This document shows, one piece after another, positions 54,805-63,617 of a DNA stretch of 64,000 bases. The position numbers and the translations under genes were made by a program. A model generated the notes under the pieces. That model saw only the letters and a program-made list of their open reading frames with translations, made no database searches and was not told the DNA's origin. Every line of letters begins with the position of its first letter. Position 1 is the stretch's first letter. The stretch lies in assembly GCA_020250175.1 (NCBI GenBank), contig JADCEN010000050.1:1-64000 (forward strand), written 5' to 3'. Source of the DNA: Rhodobacter sp. (GTDB lineage: Bacteria; Pseudomonadota; Alphaproteobacteria; Rhodobacterales; Rhodobacteraceae).

Positions 54805-55586
54805 TGACCCCCCTGGATATCGCCCATGCCCGCATGGAGGCCGCCCCGGACGATGACGCGGCCCGGCTGCGGCTCTATGGGGATGTGGCGGATGCCGAGT
54901 TGTTCCTGCTGCTGGAGACAGAGGTCGGGGGGCAGGCCATCACCCCCCGGGTCTTTGCGCTGGAAGATGGGCCGGTTGTGCTGGCCTTCGACCGGGAAGA
55001 CCGGCTGTCTGCCTTTACCGGGGCACCCGCACCCTATGCCGCCCTGCCGGGACGGGTGATTGCCGCTGAGCTGGCGGGGCAGGGGATCGGGATCGGGATC
55101 AACCTTGGGGTCGCGCCCTCGTCCTTCCTGATTTCCGCCGGGGCGGTGGATTGGCTTGCCGCAACGCTGGGCCATGCGCCCGCTGTGGTAGAGGCTGCGC
55201 CCCGGTCGTTCCACGCCCCCGGCGGTCTGCCCGAGCGGCTGATCGAAGCCCTGGATGCAAGGCTGGCCCGTGCCGGTGGCCTGGCGACGGCGGCACTGCT
55301 GGCGGGTGTCAGCTATGCCGACGGGCGGCGCGGCCATATGCTGGCCTTTGTCGGCGCGGCACCGGGGGCCGAACCGGCGTTGGCCCGCGCGGCGGCAGAG
55401 GCGCTGACCTTCTCGGGCGTGGATGCTGCAGAGATGGATGTCACTTTCCTGGCACCGCAAGAGCCTGCCCTGCAGCCGCTGGCACGGGTGGCCCTGCGCT
55501 TTGACCTGCCGATGCCTGCGCTGCCTGACCCCGTGACACCCGGCGCACCCGGCATGGACCCCGACCGTCCCCCCCGGCTGAAATGA
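54804..55586 (+). CDS. SseB-family protein
   Basis: This 260-residue soluble protein fits the SseB family, named after an E. coli protein whose role is unclear. The N-terminal SseB domain shows RLYGDVADAELFLLLE, a central GPVVLAFDREDRLSAF, and GIGIGINLGVAPSSFLISAGAVDWLAATL; the C-terminal domain lies at about 170-240. ATG 54804 overlaps the end of the glycosylase remnant; GTG 54801 is an alternative. It lies upstream of rplM-rpsI with its own gap of 180 bp. Confidence 0.88.
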   Translation: MTPLDIAHARMEAAPDDDAARLRLYGDVADAELFLLLETEVGGQAITPRVFALEDGPVVLAFDREDRLSAFTGAPAPYAALPGRVIAAELAGQGIGIGINLGVAPSSFLISAGAVDWLAATLGHAPAVVEAAPRSFHAPGGLPERLIEALDARLARAGGLATAALLAGVSYADGRRGHMLAFVGAAPGAEPALARAAAEALTFSGVDAAEMDVTFLAPQEPALQPLARVALRFDLPMPALPDPVTPGAPGMDPDRPPRLK

Positions 55587-55685
55587 GCGCGGATTCTGTG
55601 CGAAAAACCGGCGCGGAATGTGGGGTATATGAATACCTATTTTTCAAGACATTGTTTTGAAACATAAATTACAGGGTATTGCCGC

Positions 55686-55714
55686 TTGACGCTGTGCCGT
55701 GCTTCAGCGATACA
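55686..55714 (+). promoter_or_regulatory. Promoter of rplM-rpsI
   Basis: TTGACG (55686-55691) and GATACA (55709-55714) are spaced 17 bp apart, in the stretch before rplM. An A/T-rich stretch lies upstream (55620-55680). A small TCGGGG/TCCCCGA inverted repeat in the leader may have a regulatory role, but no known motif is evident. Confidence 0.6.
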
Positions 55715-55766
55715 CCCTTGTCCCGGATTTCGGGGTCCCCGACCCTGTCCTTACGAAAGACCGACC

Positions 55767-56231
55767 ATGAAAACCTTTACCGCAACGCCTGCGGATATTC
55801 AGAAGAAGTGGGTCCTGATCGACGCCGAAGGCATCGTTCTGGGTCGGCTTGCGACGCTGGTCGCCAATATCCTGCGCGGCAAGACCAAGCCAACCTTCAC
55901 GCCGCATATGGACATGGGTGACAATGTGATCGTCATAAATGCCGGCAAGATCCAGATGACCGGCAACAAACGGGCCGACAAGCGCTATTACTGGCACACT
56001 GGCTACCCGGGCGGGATCAAGTTCCGCACCGCGGCCCAGGTGCTGGACGGCGCCCACCCTGAACGTGTGGTTGAAAAGGCGGTGGAGCGGATGATCACCC
56101 GCAACCGCCTTGGCCGCCAGCAGATGACCAACCTGCGCATCTATGCCGGTGCCGAGCATCCACATGCAGCACAGCAGCCTGTCGTTCTCGACCTCAAGTC
56201 GATGAACCCGAAGAACACCCGGAGCGCCTGA
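55767..56231 (+). CDS. rplM: 50S ribosomal protein L13
   Basis: This 154-residue L13 is full length and starts [41 protein letters not shown] and [12 protein letters not shown] are characteristic. It helps start assembly of the large subunit. It forms an operon with rpsI, with a 2-bp gap between stop and start. Confidence 0.98.
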   Translation: MKTFTATPADIQKKWVLIDAEGIVLGRLATLVANILRGKTKPTFTPHMDMGDNVIVINAGKIQMTGNKRADKRYYWHTGYPGGIKFRTAAQVLDGAHPERVVEKAVERMITRNRLGRQQMTNLRIYAGAEHPHAAQQPVVLDLKSMNPKNTRSA

Positions 56232-56233
56232 AC

Positions 56234-56719
56234 ATGGCTGACATCAAATCCCTTGACGATCTGAAATCGGTCGTCGCCGAGGCGGCCCCTGTGGCGCAGG
56301 CCGCGGCGCCGCGTGTTTCGGTGCGTGACGCGCTTGGCCGCTCCTATGCGACCGGCAAGCGCAAGAACGCCGTCGCCCGTGTGTGGATCAAGCCGGGTTC
56401 GGGCAAGGTGCTGGTGAACGGCAAGACCATGCCGGAATATTTCGCCCGCCCCGTTCTGCAGATGATCCTGCGCCAGCCTTTCACGGTTGCCGGGGTCGAA
56501 GGCCAGTTCGATGTTCACGCCACCGTGACGGGCGGCGGGCTTTCGGGCCAGGCCGGTGCCGTGAAGCACGGCATCTCGAAGGCGTTGCAACTGTACGAGC
56601 CGGGCCTGCGCACCGCGCTGAAGGCCGCAGGCTTCCTGACCCGCGACAGCCGCGTGGTGGAACGCAAGAAATACGGCAAGGCGAAGGCGCGCAAGAGCTT
56701 CCAGTTCTCCAAGCGCTGA
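56234..56719 (+). CDS. rpsI: 30S ribosomal protein S9
   Basis: This 161-residue S9 has an N-terminal extension of about 30 residues before the conserved [23 protein letters not shown], as in other alphaproteobacteria. The C-terminal tail ends with the invariant FSKR that contacts tRNA in the P site. Its last 122 bp, from 56601, are repeated with five mismatches at 57349-57470. Confidence 0.98.
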   Translation: MADIKSLDDLKSVVAEAAPVAQAAAPRVSVRDALGRSYATGKRKNAVARVWIKPGSGKVLVNGKTMPEYFARPVLQMILRQPFTVAGVEGQFDVHATVTGGGLSGQAGAVKHGISKALQLYEPGLRTALKAAGFLTRDSRVVERKKYGKAKARKSFQFSKR

Positions 56720-56743
56720 TCGTATGGTTCATGGCTGTGATAT

Positions 56744-56770
56744 GGGGGCTTGCAGTAATGCAGGCCCCTT
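56744..56770 (+). terminator. Terminator hairpin after rpsI
   Basis: GGGGGCTTGCA (from 56744) pairs with TGCAGGCCCC (up to 56768) around GTAA, followed by TTCGTTGT. The stem is strong and the downstream T content modest. Confidence 0.65.
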
Positions 56771-57002
56771 CGTTGTCTAAGCGCGTCCGGTTCCAAAGCG
56801 CATGGTGCAACCACGGACCTTGAGTCCACAACAGTAAAAGACCATGTCTTGCAGAAGACGTGAATATCCCTTAAATTTCACACAGGATCGAGCATCACTG
56901 GACCGATCCACCTTTTCCGCGCCCGATTATCCGGTGTTAAATGCTTGGGGTGAGAAAGTGAAATTCTTTAAAAGTACTTTCTATCCTTCCGGCATTTGAC
57001 AG
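56771..57002. other. AT-richer insert between the two rpsI 3' ends, first part
   Basis: Base composition drops well below that of the rest of the window, with stretches such as CCTTAAATTTCAC and TTCTTTAAAAG. I see no gene, tRNA or integrase here. It is part of a segment of about 630 bp (56723-57348) flanked by the rpsI 3' duplication. Confidence 0.5.
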
Positions 57003-57257
57003 ATGATGGAGCTTTTGAACTTATCCGGCAGGGTGGTTTATGCTCTGGCCGCAGGTTTTAAAAATCTTTTATCGCGATCCATCGCCTCTTACAACTCAAT
57101 CCCGGTAGTTGTGTGCTTTTTGTACATTATTGTCACGAGCGTTTCAAGTTGCATAGACAACAGAAACCGTTTGAATGAAATTCAAAAGGATCCACGCTGG
57201 CGCGAATTGCAGGAAAGAGGGCAGTCTCCGGATAATCCTGCTCGCTCGGCGGATTGA
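57003..57257 (+). CDS. Small hypothetical membrane protein in AT-richer insert
   Basis: This 84-residue ORF has one hydrophobic span (about residues 34-50, IPVVVCFLYIIVTSVSS) followed by a charged tail (NRNRLNEIQKDPRWREL). No family is recognisable and no good ribosome site precedes the ATG at 57003 or 57006. Codon use is AT-richer than the surrounding genes, which suggests a foreign origin, but it could be a chance ORF. Confidence 0.35.
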   Translation: MMELLNLSGRVVYALAAGFKNLLSRSIASYNSIPVVVCFLYIIVTSVSSCIDNRNRLNEIQKDPRWRELQERGQSPDNPARSAD

Positions 57258-57348
57258 TGGCGAAGAAAGGCTGTGATCTCTTCCAGCCGGTCAGTCGGGG
57301 TTGCCGATCGGCTTCGGTTTCGGAAGGGCGCGGTCAGTTGCGCCCGAA

Positions 57349-57470
57349 CGGGCCTGCGCACCGCGCTGAAGGCCGCAGGCTTCCTGACCCGCGACAGCCG
57401 TGTGGTGGAACGCAAGAAGTCCGGCAAGGCGAAAGCGCGCAAGAGCTTCCGGTTCTCCAAGCGCTGATCG
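57349..57470 (+). pseudogene. Duplicated 3' end of rpsI
   Basis: These 122 bp match 56601-56722 at 117 positions without gaps, from GGGCCTGCGCACC through the stop codon and 3 bp beyond. They encode the last 39 residues of S9, again ending FSKR, with Tyr-to-Ser and Gln-to-Arg changes. A short in-frame ORF begins at 57273 but has no S9 core. This is a partial gene copy and not a second S9. Confidence 0.85.
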
Positions 57471-57550
57471 GTTCAAGGATGGGTCTTGTCCCGCGGCGCT
57501 GTTGCCTTGTACCTTCGCGCTGTCCGGACCTGCGCGTCTTGAGGTGAGCT

Positions 57551-58417
57551 ATGCCGACAGTCGAGTGGTGCCTTGTGATGGCGCTCTGGGGCGAGAAGTA
57601 TTCGTCCAGGCATGTGAATGAGGTGACCCGCGAAACGCTTCGGCTGTCCGCTGGATGCGTGTCTGTGGTTCTGCTGTCAGACCGCTATCGCGACGATATC
57701 GATCCAAGGGTGCAGCAAAAACTGTTTCCGGCCTTCTTCAACCGGCCCGACTTTTTTCTGGGCGGCTATGTGGTAAAGCTGTCGATGTTTCACCGCAGCG
57801 TGTTGCCCGCAGATTGCCGCTGCGTCTATGTTGACCTTGATACGCTGGTGATTGGCGATCTTGGCAAGGTTGCCGCGCTGATCCGGGACCGCAACGATGT
57901 TGCAATGCTGCCGCCCGGAAATCTGATATCCTTCGGTTTGATCCGCCGGTTGATCTGGCGGGTCAGCCGTGGTCGGCGCTTTGCTGTCGGCAACAGTTCC
58001 ATCGTGGCCTACCACTCGGGTGCCAGTCCGAACACTGCGGAAGTGTTTCGTGAGATGTACCTGCGCGGTGACGGCGCGCTGGTACACATGCGCATTGATG
58101 ATCTTTTCATCTCCTGGGCCAATCAGGCGCAGCTGCGCGCTGTACCGCGGAATCTTGTGGCCATGTTTCGCCGCGAGTTTCTGTTCCGGTCGCCTCTTTT
58201 GTTCTGGCTGGCGCAGAAAAGCGGGATCACCGGGCGTCGGCGCGCCCGGCTGGTGGCGGTCACGATGAACGGCGAAGAATGCAAGCCTGCGGCCCTTGCC
58301 CGACTTGCCGAGGGTGCGGTGATCCGGGATGCCCGCGGGCGGATCGGCTATTGGAGCGAAGCAAGCCTGGGTCCGGTCAAGGCCGGGATTGAACGTTTGG
58401 CTGCGCGGTTGCAGTGA
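57551..58417 (+). CDS. Glycosyltransferase-like protein
   Basis: This 288-residue soluble protein looks like a glycosyltransferase of the GT-A fold. CRCVYVDLDTLVIGDLG holds a DxD-type motif (Asp95-x-Asp97) for sugar-nucleotide and metal binding, and FLGGYVVKLSMF precedes it as in GT8-like enzymes. AVGNSSIVAYHSG and MRIDDLFISW could form the acceptor side. I cannot name a substrate. GAGGTGAG precedes the ATG. It directly follows the rpsI duplication and may have arrived with the same event. Confidence 0.65.
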   Translation: MPTVEWCLVMALWGEKYSSRHVNEVTRETLRLSAGCVSVVLLSDRYRDDIDPRVQQKLFPAFFNRPDFFLGGYVVKLSMFHRSVLPADCRCVYVDLDTLVIGDLGKVAALIRDRNDVAMLPPGNLISFGLIRRLIWRVSRGRRFAVGNSSIVAYHSGASPNTAEVFREMYLRGDGALVHMRIDDLFISWANQAQLRAVPRNLVAMFRREFLFRSPLLFWLAQKSGITGRRRARLVAVTMNGEECKPAALARLAEGAVIRDARGRIGYWSEASLGPVKAGIERLAARLQ

Positions 58418-58932
58418 CCGGGATTGGTCAAGGACGCGCCTTCGCCCCATGATCCGGCGGCTGTCGGAACGGGCGCGGTCAGAAGGGCGATGGCGGGCTT
58501 GTGCCGTTGCAGGCTGCGCAGGTCCTGAATGTGCATGTTGGGTCGTGCCTGCGGGCAGGCGGCGGTGCCAAGCGGCCGCCTTGGCCCACCAAATGCACGG
58601 AAGGAAAACCTCTGCAAGCCTGCGCAAGGCAGAACGGGTCTGCTTCTTCCGCGGTCAACCGGATGGCCGGAACCACAGGATGGCCCCGGCTGGGTCGGGC
58701 CACGGCGCTGCGGCAGCGGACCATGTGATTGCGCAGACGGGATTGTTGCAAAAGGGACTCAACCTGCGGCCGGAAACAGTATCATCCAGGGTGTCCCCTG
58801 ACCCGGCGGCAAAGCCCGGCCCATAGATGTGCATTCGGGCAATGGGAATGAGTTCCCGGAATGGGACAGACCGCCCTTCATGGCCCTTGCGGGGGCACAG
58901 TTTTTCCTGGCTTGCGCAAGAACCGGGCCGGC
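58418..58932. other. Intergenic region without a recognisable gene
   Basis: About 515 bp. A near-palindrome CCAAGCGGCCGCCTTGG (58569-58585) could form a hairpin. No ORF has good coding character and there is no tRNA. Confidence 0.4.
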
Positions 58933-59118
58933 ATGACCGAAACCGTCCATGACGACGGGGCGGCGCGCAGGGTGGTGTGGCGGGTGATACAGGCACTGGC
59001 GGACGATGGGCGGCTGTCCGATGCGCTGTCGCGCGCAGTTGCGCAGACCCGCGACGTTCCCGCCCTTTATGCCGAGCTGAGAAAGCGTGTGATCAGGATC
59101 GAGGCTGTCACCCGGTAA
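58933..59118 (+). CDS. Small hypothetical protein
   Basis: This 61-residue ORF (MTETVHDDG...) encodes an acidic start and two amphipathic helices (VVWRVIQALADDG, PALYAELRKRVIRIEAV). The sequence looks like a real small protein, but I do not recognise it and the ribosome site (GGGCCGGC) is poor. Confidence 0.35.
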   Translation: MTETVHDDGAARRVVWRVIQALADDGRLSDALSRAVAQTRDVPALYAELRKRVIRIEAVTR

Positions 59119-59870
59119 CAGGCTGCTTGGAAAGTGCCAACCGCAAGGACCGCCGCCCGGAAGACAGGAAACTTTTCCGCACGCGCGCCTCACGCGTTCT
59201 GGCCAGGGCCATCGCCCCGGCTTGGCGGTGCGCCTGTTGCCTGACCACCGGGGCCAAAGCCCCCGGCCAGGCGCCCGACCCGCCCCCGGCGGGCGCTGGT
59301 CTTCTTTCCACAGCTGCAGGTCTACGCGCAACCGTTCCAAACGGGCGGGGATACGCGTTGCGACTGCTTCTTCCGCCCGCACTGACGAAAGCACTGTCAC
59401 CACTTTAGTGGCATGGGCCATCGCCCCTGCCACAGCGCTGCGCTGGAAACTGGACCAGCCGGGGGCCAAAGCCCCCGGCCAGCGCCCGACCCGCCCCTGG
59501 CGGGCGCTTCTCGCCCGCCGGGTCGGGCGCTGGCCTCCCGTTGTTCCCGGACCTGCCGGTCTACAGGGCACCGTCCCACAAAGGCGGGGGAAACGCAGTG
59601 CGTTTCCTGTCCCCGCCCGGAGGCGGGGCGGAAGGTCTTGCGGTGTTCCACCTACCCCGCTGCCATGGCTAAGGCCATTGCCTTTGCCACATCGTCACGC
59701 TGCCCCTTGCCCACCGGGGCCAAAGCCCCCGGCTAGGCGCCCGCCGCATCCCCGTCCAGCCCCCCGGCGGGCGCTGGCCTTCGTTGCGCCTGCATGACGG
59801 GTCCCTTCCGAACCACGGTCCTTGACCGGGCGGGGAAACGCTGCCTTTCGACGCCCGCCCGGGGCGCAAG
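59119..59870 (+). repeat. Composite GC-rich repeat, copies 4 to 6
   Basis: Three units occur in one direction. The palindrome CCGGGG(G)CCAAAGCCCCCGG lies at 59248-59265, 59459-59478 and 59714-59732. Each is followed by GGCGGGCGCTGG-type modules and then a GGCGGGGAAACGC-like inverted element (about 59343-59383, 59582-59620, 59827-59863). GGCCATCGCCCCTGCCAC precedes the middle one. The remaining 230 bp up to the transporter operon hold only a short palindrome. Confidence 0.75.
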
Positions 59871-60019
59871 CCCATATCCCACGGATCAGGATGATTTCCC
59901 CGTCTGGCCAGCGGCGGGGATGCCTTTCAGCACCCGGCAAAGGCAGGGGCATCTGCCCGTGCCTGCCCTTTGGACAGGCGGCTGCCCCGCCGCACGGTTT
60001 GTCCCGGCCGGTCCCTTGA

Positions 60020-60029
60020 TTTGATCAAA
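60020..60029. promoter_or_regulatory. TTTGATCAAA palindrome upstream of the ABC transporter operon
   Basis: A perfect 10-bp palindrome within TTGATTTGATCAAACG, 71 bp before the first permease gene. It could be an operator or overlap a TTGATT -35 box; no clear -10 follows. Confidence 0.35.
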
Positions 60030-60099
60030 CGCGGATCGCCCCTCTTTTCACGCGATGCGTCCTGTGCAACAAAAGATCAAGCCAAGCCGACAAGGGGGG

Positions 60100-60993
60100 A
60101 TGATGACATCAGAGGAGGGGCTGCGCCGGATGGGCCGGTCAGAGGCGGCAAGCGGCCTTGCCATGATCAGCCCGACGGCCATTTACGCGATTTTGCTGCT
60201 GGCGGCCCCGCTGGCGCTGATCTTTATCTACAGCTTTCTGACCGACGGAGATCCGGGGATCATCCGCACCTTCACCTTCGCCAATTACATCGAGGCGTGG
60301 TCCAACGAACTGTACCGGGTGGTCATGCTGCGGTCGCTGATGGTGGCGCTGACCGTCACGGCGGTGACCGTGCTCCTGGCCTTTCCGGTGGCCTATTTCG
60401 TGTCCTTTCATGTTGATCCGTCGCGCAAATCGCTGTGGCTGTTTCTGATCACCATCCCGTTCTGGACCAGCTATCTGATCCGCGTGTTCCTGTGGAAGGT
60501 GATCCTGGGCTACAACGGCGTGGTCAATTCCGGCCTTCTGGGACTGGGGATCATCAGCGAGCCCTTGCAGTGGATCAACTATAACGTCGGTGCGGTGGTG
60601 TTGACGCTGGCCCATGCCTATGCGCCCTTTGCGATCCTGCCGATCTTCGTGGCGCTGGAAAAGATCGACCGGTCGCTGCTGGAGGCGGGGCAGGACCTGG
60701 GTGAATCCCGCTTCATGACCTTCCTGCGCGTCACCCTGCCGCTGGCGATGCCCGGGGTGATCGCTGCGGTGCTGATCGTGTTTATCCCGACCATCGGCGA
60801 TTTCGTGACACCGCAGCTTGTCGGCGGGCCCGAGGGGCGCCTGGTGGCGAACCTGATCCAGCTGCAATACCTCAAGCTGGACAATTACCCGCTGGGGTCG
60901 GCCATTGCCGTTTCGGCAATGATGATCGTCACAGTGGTAAGCCTGTTCTTTCTGTACCTGAACCGCCGCTACCTGCGGGGTCCGGAATCATGA
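60100..60993 (+). CDS. potB: Polyamine-type ABC transporter permease (PotB-like)
   Basis: This 297-residue inner-membrane permease has six predicted spans and the ABC-binding EAA loop (LLEAGQDLGESRFMTFLRVTLPLAMPGVIAA). It resembles PotB/PotH of spermidine and putrescine importers, and ILPIFVALEKIDRSLLEA is typical. ATG 60100 follows AAGGGGGG; ATG 60103 is equally possible. Its stop overlaps the next gene by 4 bp. No periplasmic binding protein gene is adjacent, so the substrate is uncertain. Confidence 0.9.
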   Translation: MMTSEEGLRRMGRSEAASGLAMISPTAIYAILLLAAPLALIFIYSFLTDGDPGIIRTFTFANYIEAWSNELYRVVMLRSLMVALTVTAVTVLLAFPVAYFVSFHVDPSRKSLWLFLITIPFWTSYLIRVFLWKVILGYNGVVNSGLLGLGIISEPLQWINYNVGAVVLTLAHAYAPFAILPIFVALEKIDRSLLEAGQDLGESRFMTFLRVTLPLAMPGVIAAVLIVFIPTIGDFVTPQLVGGPEGRLVANLIQLQYLKLDNYPLGSAIAVSAMMIVTVVSLFFLYLNRRYLRGPES

Positions 60994-61796
60994 GGGGCGG
61001 GTGGTTCAAGGTCTATACGCTGGTCTATCTTGTGTTTCTTTTTGCGCCGATCATTCTGCTGCCGATGTTCGCCTTCAACGATGCGACCGTCATCGCCTTT
61101 CCGCTGAGCGGCTTTTCGACAAAGTGGTTCGCGGCCCTTGCCGATGATCCGCCGCTGCATGACGCGGTCAGGAACAGTCTGATCATCGCCGTGACCACCT
61201 CGATCCTGTCGACGACGCTTGCCGTCTTTGCCGCCCGCGCCTCGACCCGCTACCGCTTTCCGGGCAAGGCAGGGCTGATGGGGCTGATCATGCTGCCGCT
61301 GGTTCTGCCCGAGATCATCGTGGCGGTGTCGCTGCTGGCCGTGCTGCTGGGGCTGGGGGTGAACCTGTCGATCCTGACGGTGATCCTGGGCCATGTGCTG
61401 ATCTGCACGCCATTCTGCATCGCGATCCTGAGTTCGGCCTTCCAGTCGCTGGACCGGTCGCTGGAAGAGGCGGCCTATGATCTGGGGGAAACATCGTTCT
61501 CGACCTTCCGGCTGATCATCCTGCCCTTGGTGATGCCCGGCATCATCTCGTCTTTGCTGATTTCGTTCACCATCAGTCTGGACGAGTTCATCATCGCCTT
61601 CTTTCTGGCCGGAACGCAGGCGACGCTGCCGGTCTATATCTTTTCGCAGTTCCGCTTTCCACAGGCCGTTCCCGTGATCATGGCGCTTGGCACGATCCTG
61701 GTCTGCCTGTCGATCGTGCTGCTGTGCATTGCTGAGTTTTTCCGCCGCCGTGGGCTGGCCCGGTCTGGCGCAAAGGATACCGGAGGCTTCCTGTGA
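60990..61796 (+). CDS. potC: Polyamine-type ABC transporter permease (PotC-like)
   Basis: This 268-residue permease partners the preceding gene. It has six spans, the EAA loop LEEAAYDLGETSFSTFRLIILPLVMPGIISS and a PotC-like start (YTLVYLVFLFAPIILLPMFAFND). It overlaps potB at the start and potA at the stop, each by 4 bp, so the three are translationally coupled. Confidence 0.92.
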   Translation: MRGGWFKVYTLVYLVFLFAPIILLPMFAFNDATVIAFPLSGFSTKWFAALADDPPLHDAVRNSLIIAVTTSILSTTLAVFAARASTRYRFPGKAGLMGLIMLPLVLPEIIVAVSLLAVLLGLGVNLSILTVILGHVLICTPFCIAILSSAFQSLDRSLEEAAYDLGETSFSTFRLIILPLVMPGIISSLLISFTISLDEFIIAFFLAGTQATLPVYIFSQFRFPQAVPVIMALGTILVCLSIVLLCIAEFFRRRGLARSGAKDTGGFL

Positions 61797-62887
61797 CCGC
61801 GAAACCCACCATGATCGAATTCCGGGATGTGCAGAAATACTACGGCGATTACCACGCATTGCGCGGCATCAACGCCAGCATCCGCGCGGGAGAGTTCTTT
61901 TCGCTGCTTGGCCCCTCGGGCTGCGGCAAGACCACGCTTCTGCGCACCATTGCCGGGTTCGAGGATATTTCGTCAGGGGCCGTGCTGATCGACGGCAAGG
62001 ATGCGGCGCAGATCCCGGCGAACAAGCGCCCCACCAACATGGTGTTCCAGTCCTACGCCATCTTTCCGCATCTGACCGTCGAAGAAAATGTAGGCTTCGG
62101 TCTGCGCCGGGCCGGTCTGGACAAGGCCGAGATGGGCCGCCGTGTGGGCGATGCGCTGGCGATGGTGGGTCTGACGGGTTTCGGCAAGCGGGCGGCGCAT
62201 GCGCTGTCGGGCGGGCAGCGCCAGCGTGTGGCGCTGGCGCGGGCGCTGATCCTCAAGCCCAAGGTGCTGCTGCTGGACGAGCCGCTGTCGGCGCTGGACA
62301 AGAAGATGCGCGAACTGATGCAGGTGGAGCTGATCAAGCTGCAGCGCCACGTCGGCATCACCTTTATCCTGGTGACACATGACCAGGAAGAGGCGCTGGT
62401 GATGAGCGACCGGATCGCGGTGATGTTCGAAGGGCAGATCGCGCAGCTGGACGACCCCGAAACGCTGTACCGCCGCCCGAAGACACGGCAGGTCGCGGAT
62501 TTCATCGGCACGATGAACTTCCTGCCGGCAACGGTCCTGTCCGATACGCCGGATGGCTGCGAGGTAGAGGTTGCCGGCCTGGGCCGCTGCCGGATCGCGG
62601 CCGATCAGGCACCGCCGGGGGGCAACGGACAGGATACGGTCGTGGGTTTTCGCCCCGAGACGCTGACGATCCTGTATGACGGTCAGGCGGCGCCAGAGCG
62701 CGAAACCCCCGGCAAGGTGGAAGAGGTCGTCTATTACGGCGACATGACCTATTACGATGTGAAGCTGGATGGGGTCAGCGCCGCGGTGCGCCTGTCGATG
62801 CGCAATGTGCCCGGACGCCCGGTTCTGGACATCGGCACCCGCGCCCGCGTGGCCTGGAGCCCGGACGCGCTGGTGCTGTTCCGCTGA
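61793..62887 (+). CDS. potA: Polyamine-type ABC transporter ATP-binding protein (PotA-like)
   Basis: This 364-residue ATPase powers the import system. Walker A GPSGCGKTT (residues 40-48), signature LSGGQRQRVALARAL, Walker B LLLDEPLSALD and the switch His in LVTHDQEEAL are all intact. A C-terminal TOBE domain (about 280-360) is present. GTG 61793 overlaps the potC stop; ATG 61811 is an alternative. A palindrome-rich GC stretch follows the stop. Confidence 0.94.
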   Translation: MTAKPTMIEFRDVQKYYGDYHALRGINASIRAGEFFSLLGPSGCGKTTLLRTIAGFEDISSGAVLIDGKDAAQIPANKRPTNMVFQSYAIFPHLTVEENVGFGLRRAGLDKAEMGRRVGDALAMVGLTGFGKRAAHALSGGQRQRVALARALILKPKVLLLDEPLSALDKKMRELMQVELIKLQRHVGITFILVTHDQEEALVMSDRIAVMFEGQIAQLDDPETLYRRPKTRQVADFIGTMNFLPATVLSDTPDGCEVEVAGLGRCRIAADQAPPGGNGQDTVVGFRPETLTILYDGQAAPERETPGKVEEVVYYGDMTYYDVKLDGVSAAVRLSMRNVPGRPVLDIGTRARVAWSPDALVLFR

Positions 62888-62895
62888 TCCGGGCG

Positions 62896-62968
62896 GCGCG
62901 CGCTGGCGCGCGCAAGGTTCCCGGTGGGGCGCGCAAAGCGCGCCCGTGCCTCCGGCGGGGATATTTTT
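62896..62968. repeat. Double hairpin plus CCTCCGGCGGGGATATTTTT element after potA
   Basis: GCGCGCG/CGCGCGC (62896-62913) and GGGCGCGC/GCGCGCCC (62927-62945) are two hairpins, followed by CCTCCGGCGGGGATATTTTT (62949-62968). I recall the last motif as very common after genes in Rhodobacter-type genomes. It probably ends the pot operon and may be a repeat family. Confidence 0.6.
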
Positions 62969-62999
62969 GAACAGATAATGGCAGCGGCGGTTTCACCCG

Positions 63000-63617
63000 T
63001 CACCGGTCCTGCGGCAGCAGGCCAAGGCCGCGCAGATAGATGCCGATGCCTGCTTCCAGCAGGTCTTCCGCCGCGAAGGGGCTGCGGGCACCGGGGTTGC
63101 CGCGGGTGAAAAGTTCCACAACCCCGTGGCTCATGGCCCAGATATGGGCGGCGAACATGGCCGGGGGGGGACGCTTTTCGGGGGGGATGTTTGCCGAAAG
63201 GGCCCTGGCGGCTTCTTCCAGAACGGCGGTTGCCCGCGCGGCGATCATGGCAAGGTCGGGATTGGAGGTGATCGGGATACCGCTTTCGAACATGGCCTGA
63301 TAGTGGCCCGGATATTTGCGGGCAAAGGCAAGGTAGGCGCGCCCCGTCGCCTCGAAGGCGGCCAGTGCGCTGGGTTTGCCATTGTCATAGGCAAAATCCA
63401 TCAGCGCCGTGAAAATCTCGTACCCCTGCCGGGCGACTTCGGCGATCAGCTCTTCGCGGCCGGAGAAATGGCGGTAGACGGCGGCAGGCGTGACATCAAC
63501 CGCCTTTGCCGCTTCGGACAGGGTGAAGCCCTGCGGACCCTTTTCCTCGATCAGGGACAGCGTGGCCTCGACCAGCGCCTGACGCAGATTGCCGTGGTGA
63601 TAGCCGCGCTTAGACAT
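63000..63617 (-). CDS. TetR-family transcriptional regulator
   Basis: This 205-residue repressor-type protein has an N-terminal helix-turn-helix (residues about 8-55, [48 protein letters not shown]) and a C-terminal ligand domain with the WHG-type pattern ([15 protein letters not shown]). ATG 63617 overlaps the ppk2 stop by 8 bp, so it may be co-expressed. The target genes are unknown; it faces the pot operon. Confidence 0.92.
   Translation of the reverse strand: MSKRGYHHGNLRQALVEATLSLIEEKGPQGFTLSEAAKAVDVTPAAVYRHFSGREELIAEVARQGYEIFTALMDFAYDNGKPSALAAFEATGRAYLAFARKYPGHYQAMFESGIPITSNPDLAMIAARATAVLEEAARALSANIPPEKRPPPAMFAAHIWAMSHGVVELFTRGNPGARSPFAAEDLLEAGIGIYLRGLGLLPQDR

Noticed and set aside
57273-57467. 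Second functional S9 gene
   Set aside because: Only the last 39 codons match S9; the conserved N-terminal and central parts are missing.
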